Assembly: GCF_026965555.1 (NCBI RefSeq)
Contig: NZ_CP114040.1
Coordinates: 2,046,001-2,110,000 of the forward strand
From: Nannocystis punicea
GTDB taxonomy: Bacteria; Myxococcota_A; Polyangia; Nannocystales; Nannocystaceae
Length of the DNA stretch: 64,000 bases
Direction: 5' to 3'
Positions 26,989 through 36,285 of this stretch are shown one piece after another (the stretch's first letter is position 1; each line of letters begins with the position of its first letter). The notes beneath the pieces were generated by a model, which saw only the letters and a list, made by a program, of their open reading frames with translations, was not told the DNA's origin and did no database searches. The translations under genes and the position numbers were made by a program.

Positions 26989-29900
26989 TCAGCCGCCGAC
27001 CATGGCGCGCCAGGCGGGGTCGTCGGCGAGGGGGGCGAAGCGGGGGTCGAAGCGCATGCGGTCGGTCATCAGCTCGGGGGAAGGGGCGCGGCGGAGGGCG
27101 CGGGCGGCGAACTCGAGGGCGGCGTCGCGGTTGCCGGCGACGGCCTCGAGGGCAGCGCGCTCGTACTCGATGTCGAGGTCGGAGCGGCGGGCCGCCGGCA
27201 ACAGCTCGGCCAGCGCGGCGGCGGCGGCCAGGTCGACGCGGGCCCGCTGCTCCTGGCGCAGGGCGCTCCAGGCCCGCCCGCGCTCGAACAGCAGCCTGAC
27301 CTTGAGGACATGTCCGTCGACGTCCGCGGTGGCCGGGCGGAACTCGCCGAGGTCCGACAGCGCGGTGGTCAGCGCGCGCTCGATCAGCGGGTCGCCGTGG
27401 TGGGGGACGACGTCGGCCATCGCGTCCCAGAACAGGCGGAAGTAGCCGGGGCCGAAGGCGGCGCGCACCAGCGGGGCGATCGTCTGCCGGCGCGCGCGCA
27501 TGAGGCCGAGCAGGACGGCGCGGGCGAGCGGGACCTCGAGCAGGCCGGGGCGCAGGGCCGCGCTCGCCTCGTGCCAGCGGCCGAGCTCGGACAGGGCCAG
27601 GGCGCGCCAGATCGCCAGCTGCGGGTCGTCGTCGGGGACCCGCTTCAGCTCGGCCAGCGCCGCCTCGGCCTCGCCCTGGACCAGCAGGCGGGCGGCGAAG
27701 GCGACGGGGGTCTCGTCGCTCGCGGCGCCGATGCGAGCGCCGCGGAGGGTCAGCGCGCGCAGCCTGGCCGAGCTCCACAGGCCGGTCGCGGTGCCGAAGC
27801 TGCTGGGCATGACGACCAGCTCGTAGCGGCCCGGGGGCGGCTGCGCGTCGGCGCCGAGCCGCACGCGGCGCTCGTGGCGGACGCCGTCGACCACGGCGCT
27901 GCAGGCGGCCTGGCCGAGCTCGGGCAGGAGCTCGAAGGCGAGGTGGAGGTGGCTGGGGCGGGCCGGATCTTCACCTGGCTCTTGGGTCAGGATGTGCTCG
28001 TCCTGGCCGCCGATCTCGCAGGAGTGTCGGCGGCGGAACAGGCCGCCGCCGCCGATGACGTCGATGCGGGCGGCCGTCAGGAGGTTCGGGCTGCCGATCG
28101 GGCGCACGCCGACGACGAGGCCGGAGCCCCACTCGCCGCGCTCGAGCACGAGGTCGACGTGGAGGGCGAGCGGGCCGGTCGACCACTCGAAGGGGAGGCG
28201 CGCGATCGGGCCGCGGCCGGCGAAGGCGTCGATCTGGAGGTGCTCGCCGACGAGGTCCTGGTGGGCCGCGGTCGGGTCGTCGATCTGCCACGGGGCCGGC
28301 AGCGGCTGGTCGAAGCGCAGGGCGACGACGTCGACGTCCTCGACGATCGCCGTCAGCTGGGCCACGCGGTCGCGCACGTGGGCCGCCTCGGCGCGCGGCA
28401 GGTCGTTGCGCTCGGCGAGCACCCGCGAGACCCGCAGGGCGTCGGCGAACCGGCCGGCCTGCTCGTAGGCGCGGGCCGCCCCCAGCAGGGCGCCGGTCTG
28501 CTCGCCGAGCTGCTCGAAGCGCTCGGCGGCGGCCAGGTGGTCACCGGCGGCCTCGTGCAGGCCGGCGGCGCGCAGGCGGGCGGCGGCGCGCGGCTCGTCG
28601 GGCAGGAGGCCGGCGAGGTCGTCGAGGGCGCGAGCTGCCTCGGAGGACAGGTCGAGCGCTGCCAGCTGCTCGGCCCGCTGCCACGCGCGGGCCAGCAGCG
28701 GGTCGGTCAGGGCGGGCGGCGGCGCCGACTCGGGCGCGTGCGGGACCCGCAGCACCGGCGTCGCCTCGGCGCCGGCGCCGAGCAGCCAGGTGTCCTGGCC
28801 GCTGGCCTGACCGGTGGTGCGGGCGATCAGCTCGGTGGCGGGGTCATCGTCGACCTCGACCAGAGCGATGGGCTCGAGGCCGGCCAGGATCGCCGCGGCG
28901 AAGCTGCCGTCGCTGCGCTGGCGGTGGATCACGCCGAAGCCCGGCTGCAGCTCGGGGTCGTGGGCGGCGACGACGATGTCGTCGAGGCCGTCGCCGTCGA
29001 TGTCGCCGATCTGCAGCCGGTGCAGGTCGACCGGCGCGGCCGCGCCGGCGCGCCGCGGAGCCGGCAAGAAGCGCGCTGTCTCGAGCTCGCGGCCGACCAG
29101 GCGCAGCAGGTAGATGCCGGCCGGGGGCCCGGCGGGGGCGCTGGCGGGGAAGGCGATCTTGCTCGGGTAGCCGTCGGTCTTGGCGGCGACGAGGAGGAGC
29201 TCGCCGTCGGCGGCGCGGAGGGTGGCGAGGCCGACGACCGCGCCGAGCTTGCGGCGGGCCACCAGCTCGAGCGCGCGGCCCTTGCCCGGCCGCAGCACGC
29301 GGACGTCGAAGGCGCGCCACGGGCCGGCGGCGATCGCCAGCTCCTCGGCGCCGTCGCGGTCGAGGTCGGCGGCGACCACCGCGGTGATGTCGGAGTTGGT
29401 GGCGTCGGTCTCGGGGTGCGGATGGTCGATGCGCCATGTCCCATCGGACAGTGGCCGAAAGGACAGGAGAAGCCGGCCGTAGGGGCCGGTGCCGAGGTAG
29501 ACCTCGCGCTCGCCGTCGCGGTCGAGGTCGGCGACGGCGGCGGACAGCGGCTCGTCGGCGGTGACGCTGACCAGCTCGGCCAGGCGCTCGGGCCCGGCGG
29601 CAGACAGCGAGACGCGGCGGTGCGCGGCGGACCAGGTGACGAGCAGCGGCGGCTTGCCTGGCCCGAGGGACAGGGGGTGCAGGCGCGGGGCGAACCGGCT
29701 CGGCAGGGCGTAGCTGCGGACGACCGGCAGCTTGGGGGTCGGGCGGACGACGTCGAGGCGGCCGGGCGCGGGGCTGTCGACGTGGAGGTAGAGCTCGCGC
29801 GGCGCGGCGCCGGGCGCGGTGAGGGTGCCGGCGCCGAGGACGTCGTGGCCGAGCGGGGCGGCGCCGGTCCAGGCGGCGGCCAGCGGCGCGAGGTCGACGA

Positions 29901-31368
29901 GCGTGGGATCGTCGGGGTCGCGGACGCGGGCGGCGGCGAGCGCCGCGAAGTCGTGGCGGGCGAACGCAGCCTCCGCGCACTGGCCCGACCACGGGCTCTT
30001 CGGCGCCGAGCCGGCCAGCAGGTCGCACAGGGTGCCGAGCTGGTCCCACGACCACTGCTCGTGGAACAGGCGCACGAAGTCGCCGAGGATCGATCTCTCG
30101 GCGGCGGGGTCGAGCGCGGCCGCGTAGGCGCGGGCGTAGGCGGCGCGGGCGGCGGGGATGTCGTCGCGGGCGCGCATGCGGTCGCCCCAGCCGCGCAGGG
30201 CGTCGGCGAGGGCGCGGGTGGTGCGGTGCTCGGGCACCGCGACGAAGGCGTCGAGCACCGCGGCGGCGTCGGCCTGACGGCCGGCGTGGAGGAACTCGTC
30301 GATGCTCTCCTCGGCGGCGCGCAGCCGCCCGGCGGCCAGCGCCTCGGCCTGCGCGCGGGCCTCACGGTCGCGCCATGAGCTGACCCAAAGGACAGATATA
30401 ACCGCGGCCGTGAGCGCGGCGGCGGCGACGGTCGCGACGGCGACGACGCGGCGGCGGCGGCCGTGGTCGCGGGCCAGCTCGGCGGCCAGGACGTCGAGGC
30501 CGGGCCAGCGCGCGCCGGGGTCGTGGGCCAGGCCGCGCAGCACCAGCCGCTGCAGCCAGGCCGGCACCGGTCGCTCGAGGCGCGGCGCCAGCTGGCCGCG
30601 CACCACCGCCTGCGCGACCTCGTCGGCGGTCTCGCCGGCGAACGGCCGCTCGCCGTGCAGCGCCTCGTAGAGCGCCACGCACAAACTGAACTGGTCCGAC
30701 AGCGCGTCGGCCGGGCGGCCGCGGAACTGCTCGGGCGACATGTACGCCGGCGTCCCGAGCAGGATGCCCGAGGCGGTGCGGGTCGCGTGCGCCCGCGCCA
30801 GCGGGACCTCGTCGGTGTGCTCGTCGTCGTCCTCGTCGCCGAAGCGGACCAGGCCGAAGTCGACCACGCGGACCCGGCCGTCGTCGCCGACGAGGATGTT
30901 GTCGGGCTTGACGTCGCGGTGGACCAGGCCCGCCGCGTGCGCGGCCGCCAGCCCGCGGGCCGCCTGGGCGAACACCGCCGCGACGTCGCGCCAGCTCCGA
31001 CGCTGCTCCGAGAGCCATGTCCGAAGGGTCATCCCCGTGACGAACTCCATGGCGACGAACACCTCGTCGCCGTGGAAGCCGACCTCGTGGATCTGGACCA
31101 CGTTGGGGTGCGACAGCTTGGCCAGCGCCTGCGCCTCGCGCAGCAGCCGATCCTGCCAGCGCGTGCTCGGCTCGCCGTCGCGGGCCTTCAGCAGCTTGAC
31201 CGCGACCTTGCGGTCGAGCTGCGGGTCGTAGGCGGCGTAGACCACCCCCATCGACCCGGCGCCGAGGCGTCGGAGCAGCGCGAACCGACCGATCCGTCGC
31301 GGCTCGACGACCGGCTCATCGTCCTCGGCCTCGCCGCCGGGACGGTCGTTGGGTGTCCGAAGGGACAT
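26989..31368 (-). CDS. Transmembrane Ser/Thr protein kinase with FG-GAP-type ectodomain and TPR-like C terminus
   Basis: This is a 1459-residue protein. The cytoplasmic kinase (about 25-300) has GAGSMG (residues 36-41), Lys58 in AVKLL, HRDVKPDN (His150-Asp152) and DFG (Asp170), then GTPAYMSPEQ, so it should be active. A transmembrane helix follows at about 332-356. The ectodomain has a helical/TPR-like segment (about 370-540) and four FG-GAP-type calcium loops such as DLDRDGERE, DLDRDGAEE and DIDGDGLDD (about 590-830). A beta domain and a second TPR-like helical region reach the C terminus. It is the last gene of a PP2C-PilZ-kinase operon. The ATG lies inside a perfect element (31354-31367): the first codons MSLRT are element sequence. 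A second perfect element is in the ectodomain at 29437-29450. Confidence 0.9.
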   Translation of the reverse strand: MSLRTPNDRPGGEAEDDEPVVEPRRIGRFALLRRLGAGSMGVVYAAYDPQLDRKVAVKLLKARDGEPSTRWQDRLLREAQALAKLSHPNVVQIHEVGFHGDEVFVAMEFVTGMTLRTWLSEQRRSWRDVAAVFAQAARGLAAAHAAGLVHRDVKPDNILVGDDGRVRVVDFGLVRFGDEDDDEHTDEVPLARAHATRTASGILLGTPAYMSPEQFRGRPADALSDQFSLCVALYEALHGERPFAGETADEVAQAVVRGQLAPRLERPVPAWLQRLVLRGLAHDPGARWPGLDVLAAELARDHGRRRRVVAVATVAAAALTAAVISVLWVSSWRDREARAQAEALAAGRLRAAEESIDEFLHAGRQADAAAVLDAFVAVPEHRTTRALADALRGWGDRMRARDDIPAARAAYARAYAAALDPAAERSILGDFVRLFHEQWSWDQLGTLCDLLAGSAPKSPWSGQCAEAAFARHDFAALAAARVRDPDDPTLVDLAPLAAAWTGAAPLGHDVLGAGTLTAPGAAPRELYLHVDSPAPGRLDVVRPTPKLPVVRSYALPSRFAPRLHPLSLGPGKPPLLVTWSAAHRRVSLSAAGPERLAELVSVTADEPLSAAVADLDRDGEREVYLGTGPYGRLLLSFRPLSDGTWRIDHPHPETDATNSDITAVVAADLDRDGAEELAIAAGPWRAFDVRVLRPGKGRALELVARRKLGAVVGLATLRAADGELLLVAAKTDGYPSKIAFPASAPAGPPAGIYLLRLVGRELETARFLPAPRRAGAAAPVDLHRLQIGDIDGDGLDDIVVAAHDPELQPGFGVIHRQRSDGSFAAAILAGLEPIALVEVDDDPATELIARTTGQASGQDTWLLGAGAEATPVLRVPHAPESAPPPALTDPLLARAWQRAEQLAALDLSSEAARALDDLAGLLPDEPRAAARLRAAGLHEAAGDHLAAAERFEQLGEQTGALLGAARAYEQAGRFADALRVSRVLAERNDLPRAEAAHVRDRVAQLTAIVEDVDVVALRFDQPLPAPWQIDDPTAAHQDLVGEHLQIDAFAGRGPIARLPFEWSTGPLALHVDLVLERGEWGSGLVVGVRPIGSPNLLTAARIDVIGGGGLFRRRHSCEIGGQDEHILTQEPGEDPARPSHLHLAFELLPELGQAACSAVVDGVRHERRVRLGADAQPPPGRYELVVMPSSFGTATGLWSSARLRALTLRGARIGAASDETPVAFAARLLVQGEAEAALAELKRVPDDDPQLAIWRALALSELGRWHEASAALRPGLLEVPLARAVLLGLMRARRQTIAPLVRAAFGPGYFRLFWDAMADVVPHHGDPLIERALTTALSDLGEFRPATADVDGHVLKVRLLFERGRAWSALRQEQRARVDLAAAAALAELLPAARRSDLDIEYERAALEAVAGNRDAALEFAARALRRAPSPELMTDRMRFDPRFAPLADDPAWRAMVGG

Positions 31369-31410
31369 ACGGGCCAGCAGGGCGACACGGACGCCCGGCG
31401 GAGAACAAGC

Positions 31411-31797
31411 TCAGGACTTGATATCGGTCGTGACGTCGAGGTACGCGATCGCGCGCACAAACTCGAGCAAACGGCTGCGAGTCTTCGGCGCGGCGTGGTG
31501 GAAGCGTACGCCCATGCCCGGCTTGTCGGGGGCGACCTGGCCGGTCGTGTTCCACACGACCTCGCCCGTCAGCTCGAGCCGCTGCGGCGCGCCCTCGCCG
31601 GCCCCGGCGCGCGGCGTGAAGCCGAGCTGCAGCACGGTGCCGACCGGCAGCGGCTTGTCGGTCGAGATGAAGATGCCCATCGACGAGATGTCGGTGATGT
31701 GGGCGAACAGAAAGGTGTCCCCCGAGGTGCAGTCGACCTCGAAGTGAACCGGGAGGCGGGGCTCCGCGCGGCGATTGGCAGGAGAGTCGGCGGTCAC
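31411..31797 (-). CDS. PilZ domain c-di-GMP receptor
   Basis: This 128-residue single-domain PilZ protein has both binding motifs: RxxxR in RRAEPR (Arg10, Arg14) and (D/N)xSxxG in DISSMG (Asp36, Ser38, Gly41). The central beta barrel continues with VLQLGF, 'LTGEVVW' and GMGVRFHH. It should bind cyclic di-GMP. It lies between a PP2C phosphatase gene (95 bases upstream) and a Ser/Thr kinase gene (42 bases downstream) in one operon, which suggests cross-talk between c-di-GMP and Ser/Thr phosphorylation. No cyclase is nearby. Confidence 0.9.
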   Translation of the reverse strand: MTADSPANRRAEPRLPVHFEVDCTSGDTFLFAHITDISSMGIFISTDKPLPVGTVLQLGFTPRAGAGEGAPQRLELTGEVVWNTTGQVAPDKPGMGVRFHHAAPKTRSRLLEFVRAIAYLDVTTDIKS

Positions 31798-31892
31798 GAG
31801 GTGTCACGCCCCGAGGGCGGTGTCAGCGAGGGTACGGAAGGGCGAGCGGTACGGAAGAACGAGCGGGCCGCGAGGCCGGGGGCGCTGCGGCG

Positions 31893-32651
31893 CTAGAGAT
31901 TGCACTGGATCAGCATGGCGGTGATGTTGTCGGTGCCGCCGGCGCGGTTGGCCTGCTCGATGAGCTCGGCGACCGCGTTCTCGAGGGTGCTGGCCTCGCG
32001 CACGATCTTGTAGATCGTCTTGTCGTCGACCATGCCCGACAGGCCGTCGGAGCAGAGGACGAACTGGTCGCCGTCGTTCACCTGGTGCTTGGTGATGTCG
32101 ACCTGGACCGTGTCGCGCATGCCCAGCGCGCGCGTGATGACGTTCTTGTGCGGGAAGTTGCGCGCCTCTTCCTCGCTCATGTCGGGCCGCGCGTCCTTGT
32201 AGTCCTCGAGCAGCGAGTGGTCGCGGGTCAGCTGCTTGATCTCCGAGTTGATCCGGTAGCAGCGCGAGTCACCGACGTGGGAGATGTAGACGTGGTCGCC
32301 GACGAACATGCAGCCGACGATGGTGGTGCCCATGCCGCGCAGGTTCGGGTTCTTCTGCGCGGCGTCGTAGATGCGCGCGTTGGCCAGCCTTATCGCGGCG
32401 ACCATGCGGTTCTCCGGGTAGGACAGGTTCGGGTCGTATCGGTACGGCCACGTCGCGTCCATGTCCTTGGAGTGCATGTAGAACTCGCTGATGACGTCGC
32501 CCGAGAGCTTGCTCGCGACTTCGCCGCACGCGTGCCCGCCCATGCCGTCGGCGACCAAGAACACCTTCTCGTCTTCGATCAGCGAGAAGTAATCCTCGTT
32601 GTGGGCGCGCTTCATGCCCACATCGGTCTTGGCAGCGTAACGAAGTCGCAC
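31893..32651 (-). CDS. PP2C-family Ser/Thr phosphatase (Stp1/PrpC type)
   Basis: I chose the GTG at 32651 ([12 protein letters not shown]), which has an AGGA at a suitable distance; a TTG at 32681 is the alternative. The product has 252 residues, normal for bacterial PP2C. Motifs are [38 protein letters not shown], 'CSDGLSGMV' and [10 protein letters not shown], which supply the metal-binding Asp residues. It most likely dephosphorylates the kinase encoded two genes downstream. It is divergent from cinA with 127 bases between starts. Confidence 0.95.
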   Translation of the reverse strand: MRLRYAAKTDVGMKRAHNEDYFSLIEDEKVFLVADGMGGHACGEVASKLSGDVISEFYMHSKDMDATWPYRYDPNLSYPENRMVAAIRLANARIYDAAQKNPNLRGMGTTIVGCMFVGDHVYISHVGDSRCYRINSEIKQLTRDHSLLEDYKDARPDMSEEEARNFPHKNVITRALGMRDTVQVDITKHQVNDGDQFVLCSDGLSGMVDDKTIYKIVREASTLENAVAELIEQANRAGGTDNITAMLIQCNL

Positions 32652-32778
32652 GGTGGGCTTTATCCTAGCGGACCGGCGCAAGGGCGGAAAGGCCGGCGAC
32701 CGGGCGCGCGGAGGGCGCTCCGGCCCGCGTACGCGAGCCAGGCCGTGCCGCGGCGAGGGGTGCTAGGGTGCCCGAGCG

Positions 32779-34071
32779 ATGCCCACGGCCCAGATCCTCA
32801 CCATCGGCGACGAATTGCTGTCTGGAGACACGGTCAACACCAACCTGGCCCATCTCGGGGAACGCTGTCGACGCCTCGGTTTCGAGGTCGTCCGGGCGGT
32901 TTCGGTCCGCGACCGGATCCCCGAGATCGTGGCCGCCGTGGCCGACGTCGCGGTCGATCTCTGCCTCGTGTCCGGCGGCCTCGGCCCCACGTCGGACGAC
33001 CTCACCGCCGAGGCCGTCGCGCTCGCCGCCGGCGTCCCGCTGGTCCGCGACGCCGCCTCCGAGGCCGCCATCGCGGCCGTGTTCGCCGGTTTCGGCCGCC
33101 CCATGCCCGACATCAACCGGAAGCAGGCCGACCTGCCGGCGGGCTGCGACGTGTTGCCGAACCCGGTCGGCACCGCCCCGGGCTTCGCCGTCGGTCTGCC
33201 GCGCGGCGCGTACGTCGTCTGCATGCCCGGGGTCCCGCGCGAGATGAAGAAGATGATGGCCGAGCAGGTCGAGCCGCGGCTGCGCCGGCGGTTCGCGCTG
33301 CCGGACATCCCGCGCCGCGTCTATCGCCTGATCGGTCGCGGCGAATCGGCGGTGGCCGTCGAGGTCGAGCCGATCCTGGCCGCGGCGCGGGCCCGCTCGC
33401 CAGGGCTCGCGGCCCTCTACCTGCACTACCGGGCCGCGACGCCGCAGGTGCTCCTGATCCTCGAGGGCCTGGCCGGCGAAGGCGGAGCGCGGGCCACCGA
33501 AGAGGAACTGCGCAGCTTCGACGCCCCGTTCCAGGCGGCCCTCCGCAGCTCGCTCTACGGCATCGGCGAGGCCGAGCTCGAGGCGCGGGTGCTGGCCGCC
33601 TGTCGCCAGGCAGGCCTCACCCTGGCTACCGCCGAGTCCTGTACCGGAGGACAGGTGGCCGCCCGCCTCACCGCCGTCGCCGGCGCCTCCGACGTGTTCT
33701 TCGGCGGCGTCGTGGCCTACGCCAACAGCGTGAAGACGCAGGTCCTGGGGGTGAGCGAGGACAGTCTCGCGACCCATGGCGCAGTGTCCGAGCCGGTGGC
33801 GCGGGAGATGGCGGAGGGCGCGCGGCGGGCGCTGGCTGCCGATCTGGCGGTGGCCATCACCGGCATCGCCGGCCCCGGCGGCGGCACGCCCGAGAAACCG
33901 GTCGGGACGGTCGACTTCGCGGTCGCCGACACCGAGACGTGCACGCACAAGCGAGTGCAATTGTGGGGCGACCGGGCGCTGATCCAGCACACGGCGGGGA
34001 TCGTGGCCCTCAAGCTGGTGTGGGACCGCCTGGTCGCCCGCGGCCTGGCCCGCGTCGCCGAACTCGATTGA
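32779..34071 (+). CDS. cinA: CinA family nicotinamide-nucleotide amidohydrolase
   Basis: This 430-residue protein is full length. The N-terminal molybdopterin-binding-like domain has LTIGDELLSGDTVNTN and SGGLGPTSDD. The C-terminal CinA deamidase domain has ESCTGGQVAARLT, VVAYANSVKTQVLGV and 'ITGIAGPGGGTPEKPVGTV'. It likely hydrolyses NMN to NaMN in pyridine-nucleotide recycling. In many bacteria cinA is just upstream of recA; here recA is 4 kb away, after an intervening nucleotidase gene and an unknown gene. A near-perfect element (TGTACCGGAGGACA) encodes the conserved TGGQ loop, so here the motif coincides with a constrained sequence. Confidence 0.95.
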   Translation: MPTAQILTIGDELLSGDTVNTNLAHLGERCRRLGFEVVRAVSVRDRIPEIVAAVADVAVDLCLVSGGLGPTSDDLTAEAVALAAGVPLVRDAASEAAIAAVFAGFGRPMPDINRKQADLPAGCDVLPNPVGTAPGFAVGLPRGAYVVCMPGVPREMKKMMAEQVEPRLRRRFALPDIPRRVYRLIGRGESAVAVEVEPILAAARARSPGLAALYLHYRAATPQVLLILEGLAGEGGARATEEELRSFDAPFQAALRSSLYGIGEAELEARVLAACRQAGLTLATAESCTGGQVAARLTAVAGASDVFFGGVVAYANSVKTQVLGVSEDSLATHGAVSEPVAREMAEGARRALAADLAVAITGIAGPGGGTPEKPVGTVDFAVADTETCTHKRVQLWGDRALIQHTAGIVALKLVWDRLVARGLARVAELD

Positions 34072-34365
34072 GATTTTCTACGAACGATCGCCGAACAATT
34101 GGCGGCGAAGGAGTCTGCGACTTCACGCCAGGAAGATCTCACAGGCGCCGCCGGCAGCGCCGCGAGCGATCGAACCGGACTGGCGCCAGGTCGGGCGGCG
34201 CTCGTCGCGGTCGAGAGAGATAGATGAAGGTGGTGAGCGGGACATGCCCGCGAGCAACCGTCATGCGTGTCAAGGGAGAACGGACCACCTGGCGTGGGTC
34301 CGAGCCATCGCGTTGAGGCTCACGAGAAGCTCGCGCATGCAAGCGACGATGGCGGAGCCGGGCGC
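34072..34365. other. Intergenic region downstream of cinA
   Basis: No gene is visible. A small stem CGCC/GGCG around GAACAATT lies at about 34089-34105, just after the cinA stop. GCGGGACATGCCCGC at about 34238-34252 is another short inverted repeat. The segment runs into the 35-bp tandem array. Confidence 0.35.
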
Positions 34366-34578
34366 GGAGGAGGTCGGCGAGGACAGGTGGCGCCGGGATG
34401 GGTCGGAGGTCGGCGGGGACAGGTGACGCCGGTGGGTCGGTCGCCCGCGGGAAACAGGTGACGGCGGAAGTGGAGGATGTCCGCGGGGACAGGTGAAGCC
34501 GGGGCGGGTCGGCTGTCCTCGAGAGCAGGTGAAGCCGGACGCGGTGGATGTCTGCGAGGACAGGTGACGCCGCGGCGA
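34366..34578. repeat. Tandem array of about six 35-36 bp units containing the palindromic element
   Basis: The word (A/G)CAGGTG recurs at 34383, 34419, 34454, 34489, 34525 and 34560 (spacings 36, 35, 35, 36, 35). A typical unit reads GGATGTCCGCGGGGACAGGT and continues GAAGCCGG. Units vary at several positions. The array abuts the stop codon of the nucleotidase gene (34579). A single copy of the same unit, with the shared word GCGGTGGATGTCT, is found far away at about 48016-48047. Confidence 0.75.
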
Positions 34579-36285
34579 TCAGGGGCAGCGCACCGGGGGG
34601 TCGCTCGGGGCCTGGATCCGCGGGAGCGCGGGGTCGTGGTAGGCGAGCGGCGCGAGCGAGACGGGGCCCATCTTCTCGAGCTCGGCGGCCAGGGCCTCGC
34701 GCAGCGGCGGGTCGTCCTCGAGGGTGATGGTCGCCAGGCCGCGCTCCTGCAGGCCGGCGAAGGCCCGGTCGCCGCCGGTGGCGAGGAAGTCGCTGGCGAG
34801 GACGACGATCTCCTGCGTCGCCGCGAGCGGGACGCCGGCGGCCTCGAGGGTGACGCGGAGGTCGGGGCCGTCACAGGCAGCGACCGCCTCGAGGCCGCCG
34901 AGCGAGAAGAAGGCGCCGCCGCCGAGGCTGCCGGCGATCATGGCCGCGAAGTCGCCGGCGGAGAGCTTCACGCGGGCGAACCGGTTGTCGAACGGGAACG
35001 ACTCGTACAGCGCGCCGTAGCGCAGCGGCCCGGCCGGCAGGTCGGCCCGCAGGCCGCCGCCGTTGATGATCGCGGCGTCGGCGTCGGGCCGGGCCCGCAG
35101 CATGAGGTCGACGAACAGGTTGCCGAGCGGGTTCTCGCCCTTGCGGCGGGCGACGAACGGGGCGGCGATGGTCGGGCCGAGCGGGCGCTCGCGCACGAGG
35201 TCGGCGGCGGCCAGGGCCGGGGCGACCACCGCGGCCACGGCGGGGTCGGGCGTCAGCGGCTGGCCCTGGGCGTCGCGCGGGTCGCAGACCGCGAGCGGAT
35301 CGTCGGGGTCGGCGTCGGCGCCCGAACACAGGCGACGTGGCCCATGGACCATGTTCGATACGACATGTCCGGAAGTTCTGTCGATGACGAGGTCGACGCG
35401 GCCGTAGGCGGCCCCGAGCGCGTACGACTGGACGACGGCGACGCCGGCGACCCGGTGGGCCATGGCCTGGTGGGTGTGGCCGGCGACGATGACGTCGACC
35501 GCGCCCGGCGGGAGGGCGCGGGCGACGGCCATGATCTCGTGGTCGGGCTCGCAGCCGGTCAGGTCGTCGGGGTCGGCGAAGCCGGTGCAGCGGCCGCCGG
35601 CGTGGGCGGCGACGACGACGACGGCGGCCCCGCGCGCGCGCAAGGAGGCGGCCTCGGCGGCGATCGAGCCGGCCAGCGGGGCGATCTCGAGGTCGGCGAT
35701 GTTGGCGGCGATGGTGGTGTGCGGGGTGCCCTCGGTGGTGACGCCGACGATGCCGACCTTGATCCCGGCGCGCTCGATCAAGGTCGAGGGCACGCCGAGG
35801 TCGGGCGGCTCGCCGCCCCTGCGCCGCAGGTTGGCCGTGAGGAAGGGGTAGGGCGCCTGGCGGATGCGGGCCTGCAAGGCGCCGCGCGGGTCGGCCTCGC
35901 CCTCGCCGAACGGGAGCGCGGCGGTCGCTCGCGGGCCGACCGGGCCGAAGTCGAACTCGTGGTTGCCGATGGCGACGGCGTCGTAGCCGAGCGCGGCGTA
36001 GGCGTCGACGACGCTGGCGCCCTCGACGAGGTTCGACTCGAGGGTGCCCTGGAACATGTCGCCGGCGTCGACGAGGACGACGCCGCCGCCGTCGGCCGCG
36101 CGCTCGCGCCGGAGGGCGTCGAGGTGGGCGGCCAGCAGCGGCAGGGCGCGCAGGTGGCCGTGGAGGTCGCTGGTGCCGACGATCGAGAGGACGACGCGGT
36201 CCGTGGGCGGCGGCTCCTCGGCGTGCGAGCGGCAGGCGCCGACGAGCAGGAGCAGGAGCGCGGCGAGGATTGAGAGCCGGGGCAC
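34579..36285 (-). CDS. Lipoprotein 5'-nucleotidase/UshA-type metallophosphoesterase
   Basis: I chose the GTG at 36285, which gives a lipoprotein signal with lipobox LVGAC (Cys18) and a 568-residue product. Upstream in-frame starts would prepend tandem-repeat peptide. The metallophosphatase domain has TSDLHGH, DAGDMFQG, GNHEFDFG and AGHTHQ with the expected dinuclear metal ligands. The C-terminal 5'-nucleotidase domain has INGGGLRADLPAG, 'FPFDNRF' and 'DFLATGGD'. It should release phosphate from nucleotides or related compounds at the envelope. Element pieces are in the coding region at about 35336-35375. Its 3' end abuts the 35-bp array and its 5' end the 54-bp array. Confidence 0.9.
   Translation of the reverse strand: MPRLSILAALLLLLVGACRSHAEEPPPTDRVVLSIVGTSDLHGHLRALPLLAAHLDALRRERAADGGGVVLVDAGDMFQGTLESNLVEGASVVDAYAALGYDAVAIGNHEFDFGPVGPRATAALPFGEGEADPRGALQARIRQAPYPFLTANLRRRGGEPPDLGVPSTLIERAGIKVGIVGVTTEGTPHTTIAANIADLEIAPLAGSIAAEAASLRARGAAVVVVAAHAGGRCTGFADPDDLTGCEPDHEIMAVARALPPGAVDVIVAGHTHQAMAHRVAGVAVVQSYALGAAYGRVDLVIDRTSGHVVSNMVHGPRRLCSGADADPDDPLAVCDPRDAQGQPLTPDPAVAAVVAPALAAADLVRERPLGPTIAAPFVARRKGENPLGNLFVDLMLRARPDADAAIINGGGLRADLPAGPLRYGALYESFPFDNRFARVKLSAGDFAAMIAGSLGGGAFFSLGGLEAVAACDGPDLRVTLEAAGVPLAATQEIVVLASDFLATGGDRAFAGLQERGLATITLEDDPPLREALAAELEKMGPVSLAPLAYHDPALPRIQAPSDPPVRCP

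Noticed and set aside
26944..30378. A 1144-codon open frame on the plus strand across the kinase gene
   Set aside because: It is the antisense shadow of a well-supported kinase in a very GC-rich genome and has no family features.
32085..34223. A 712-codon plus-strand frame overlapping PP2C and cinA
   Set aside because: cinA itself is in another frame with complete motifs, and the longer frame is composition-driven.
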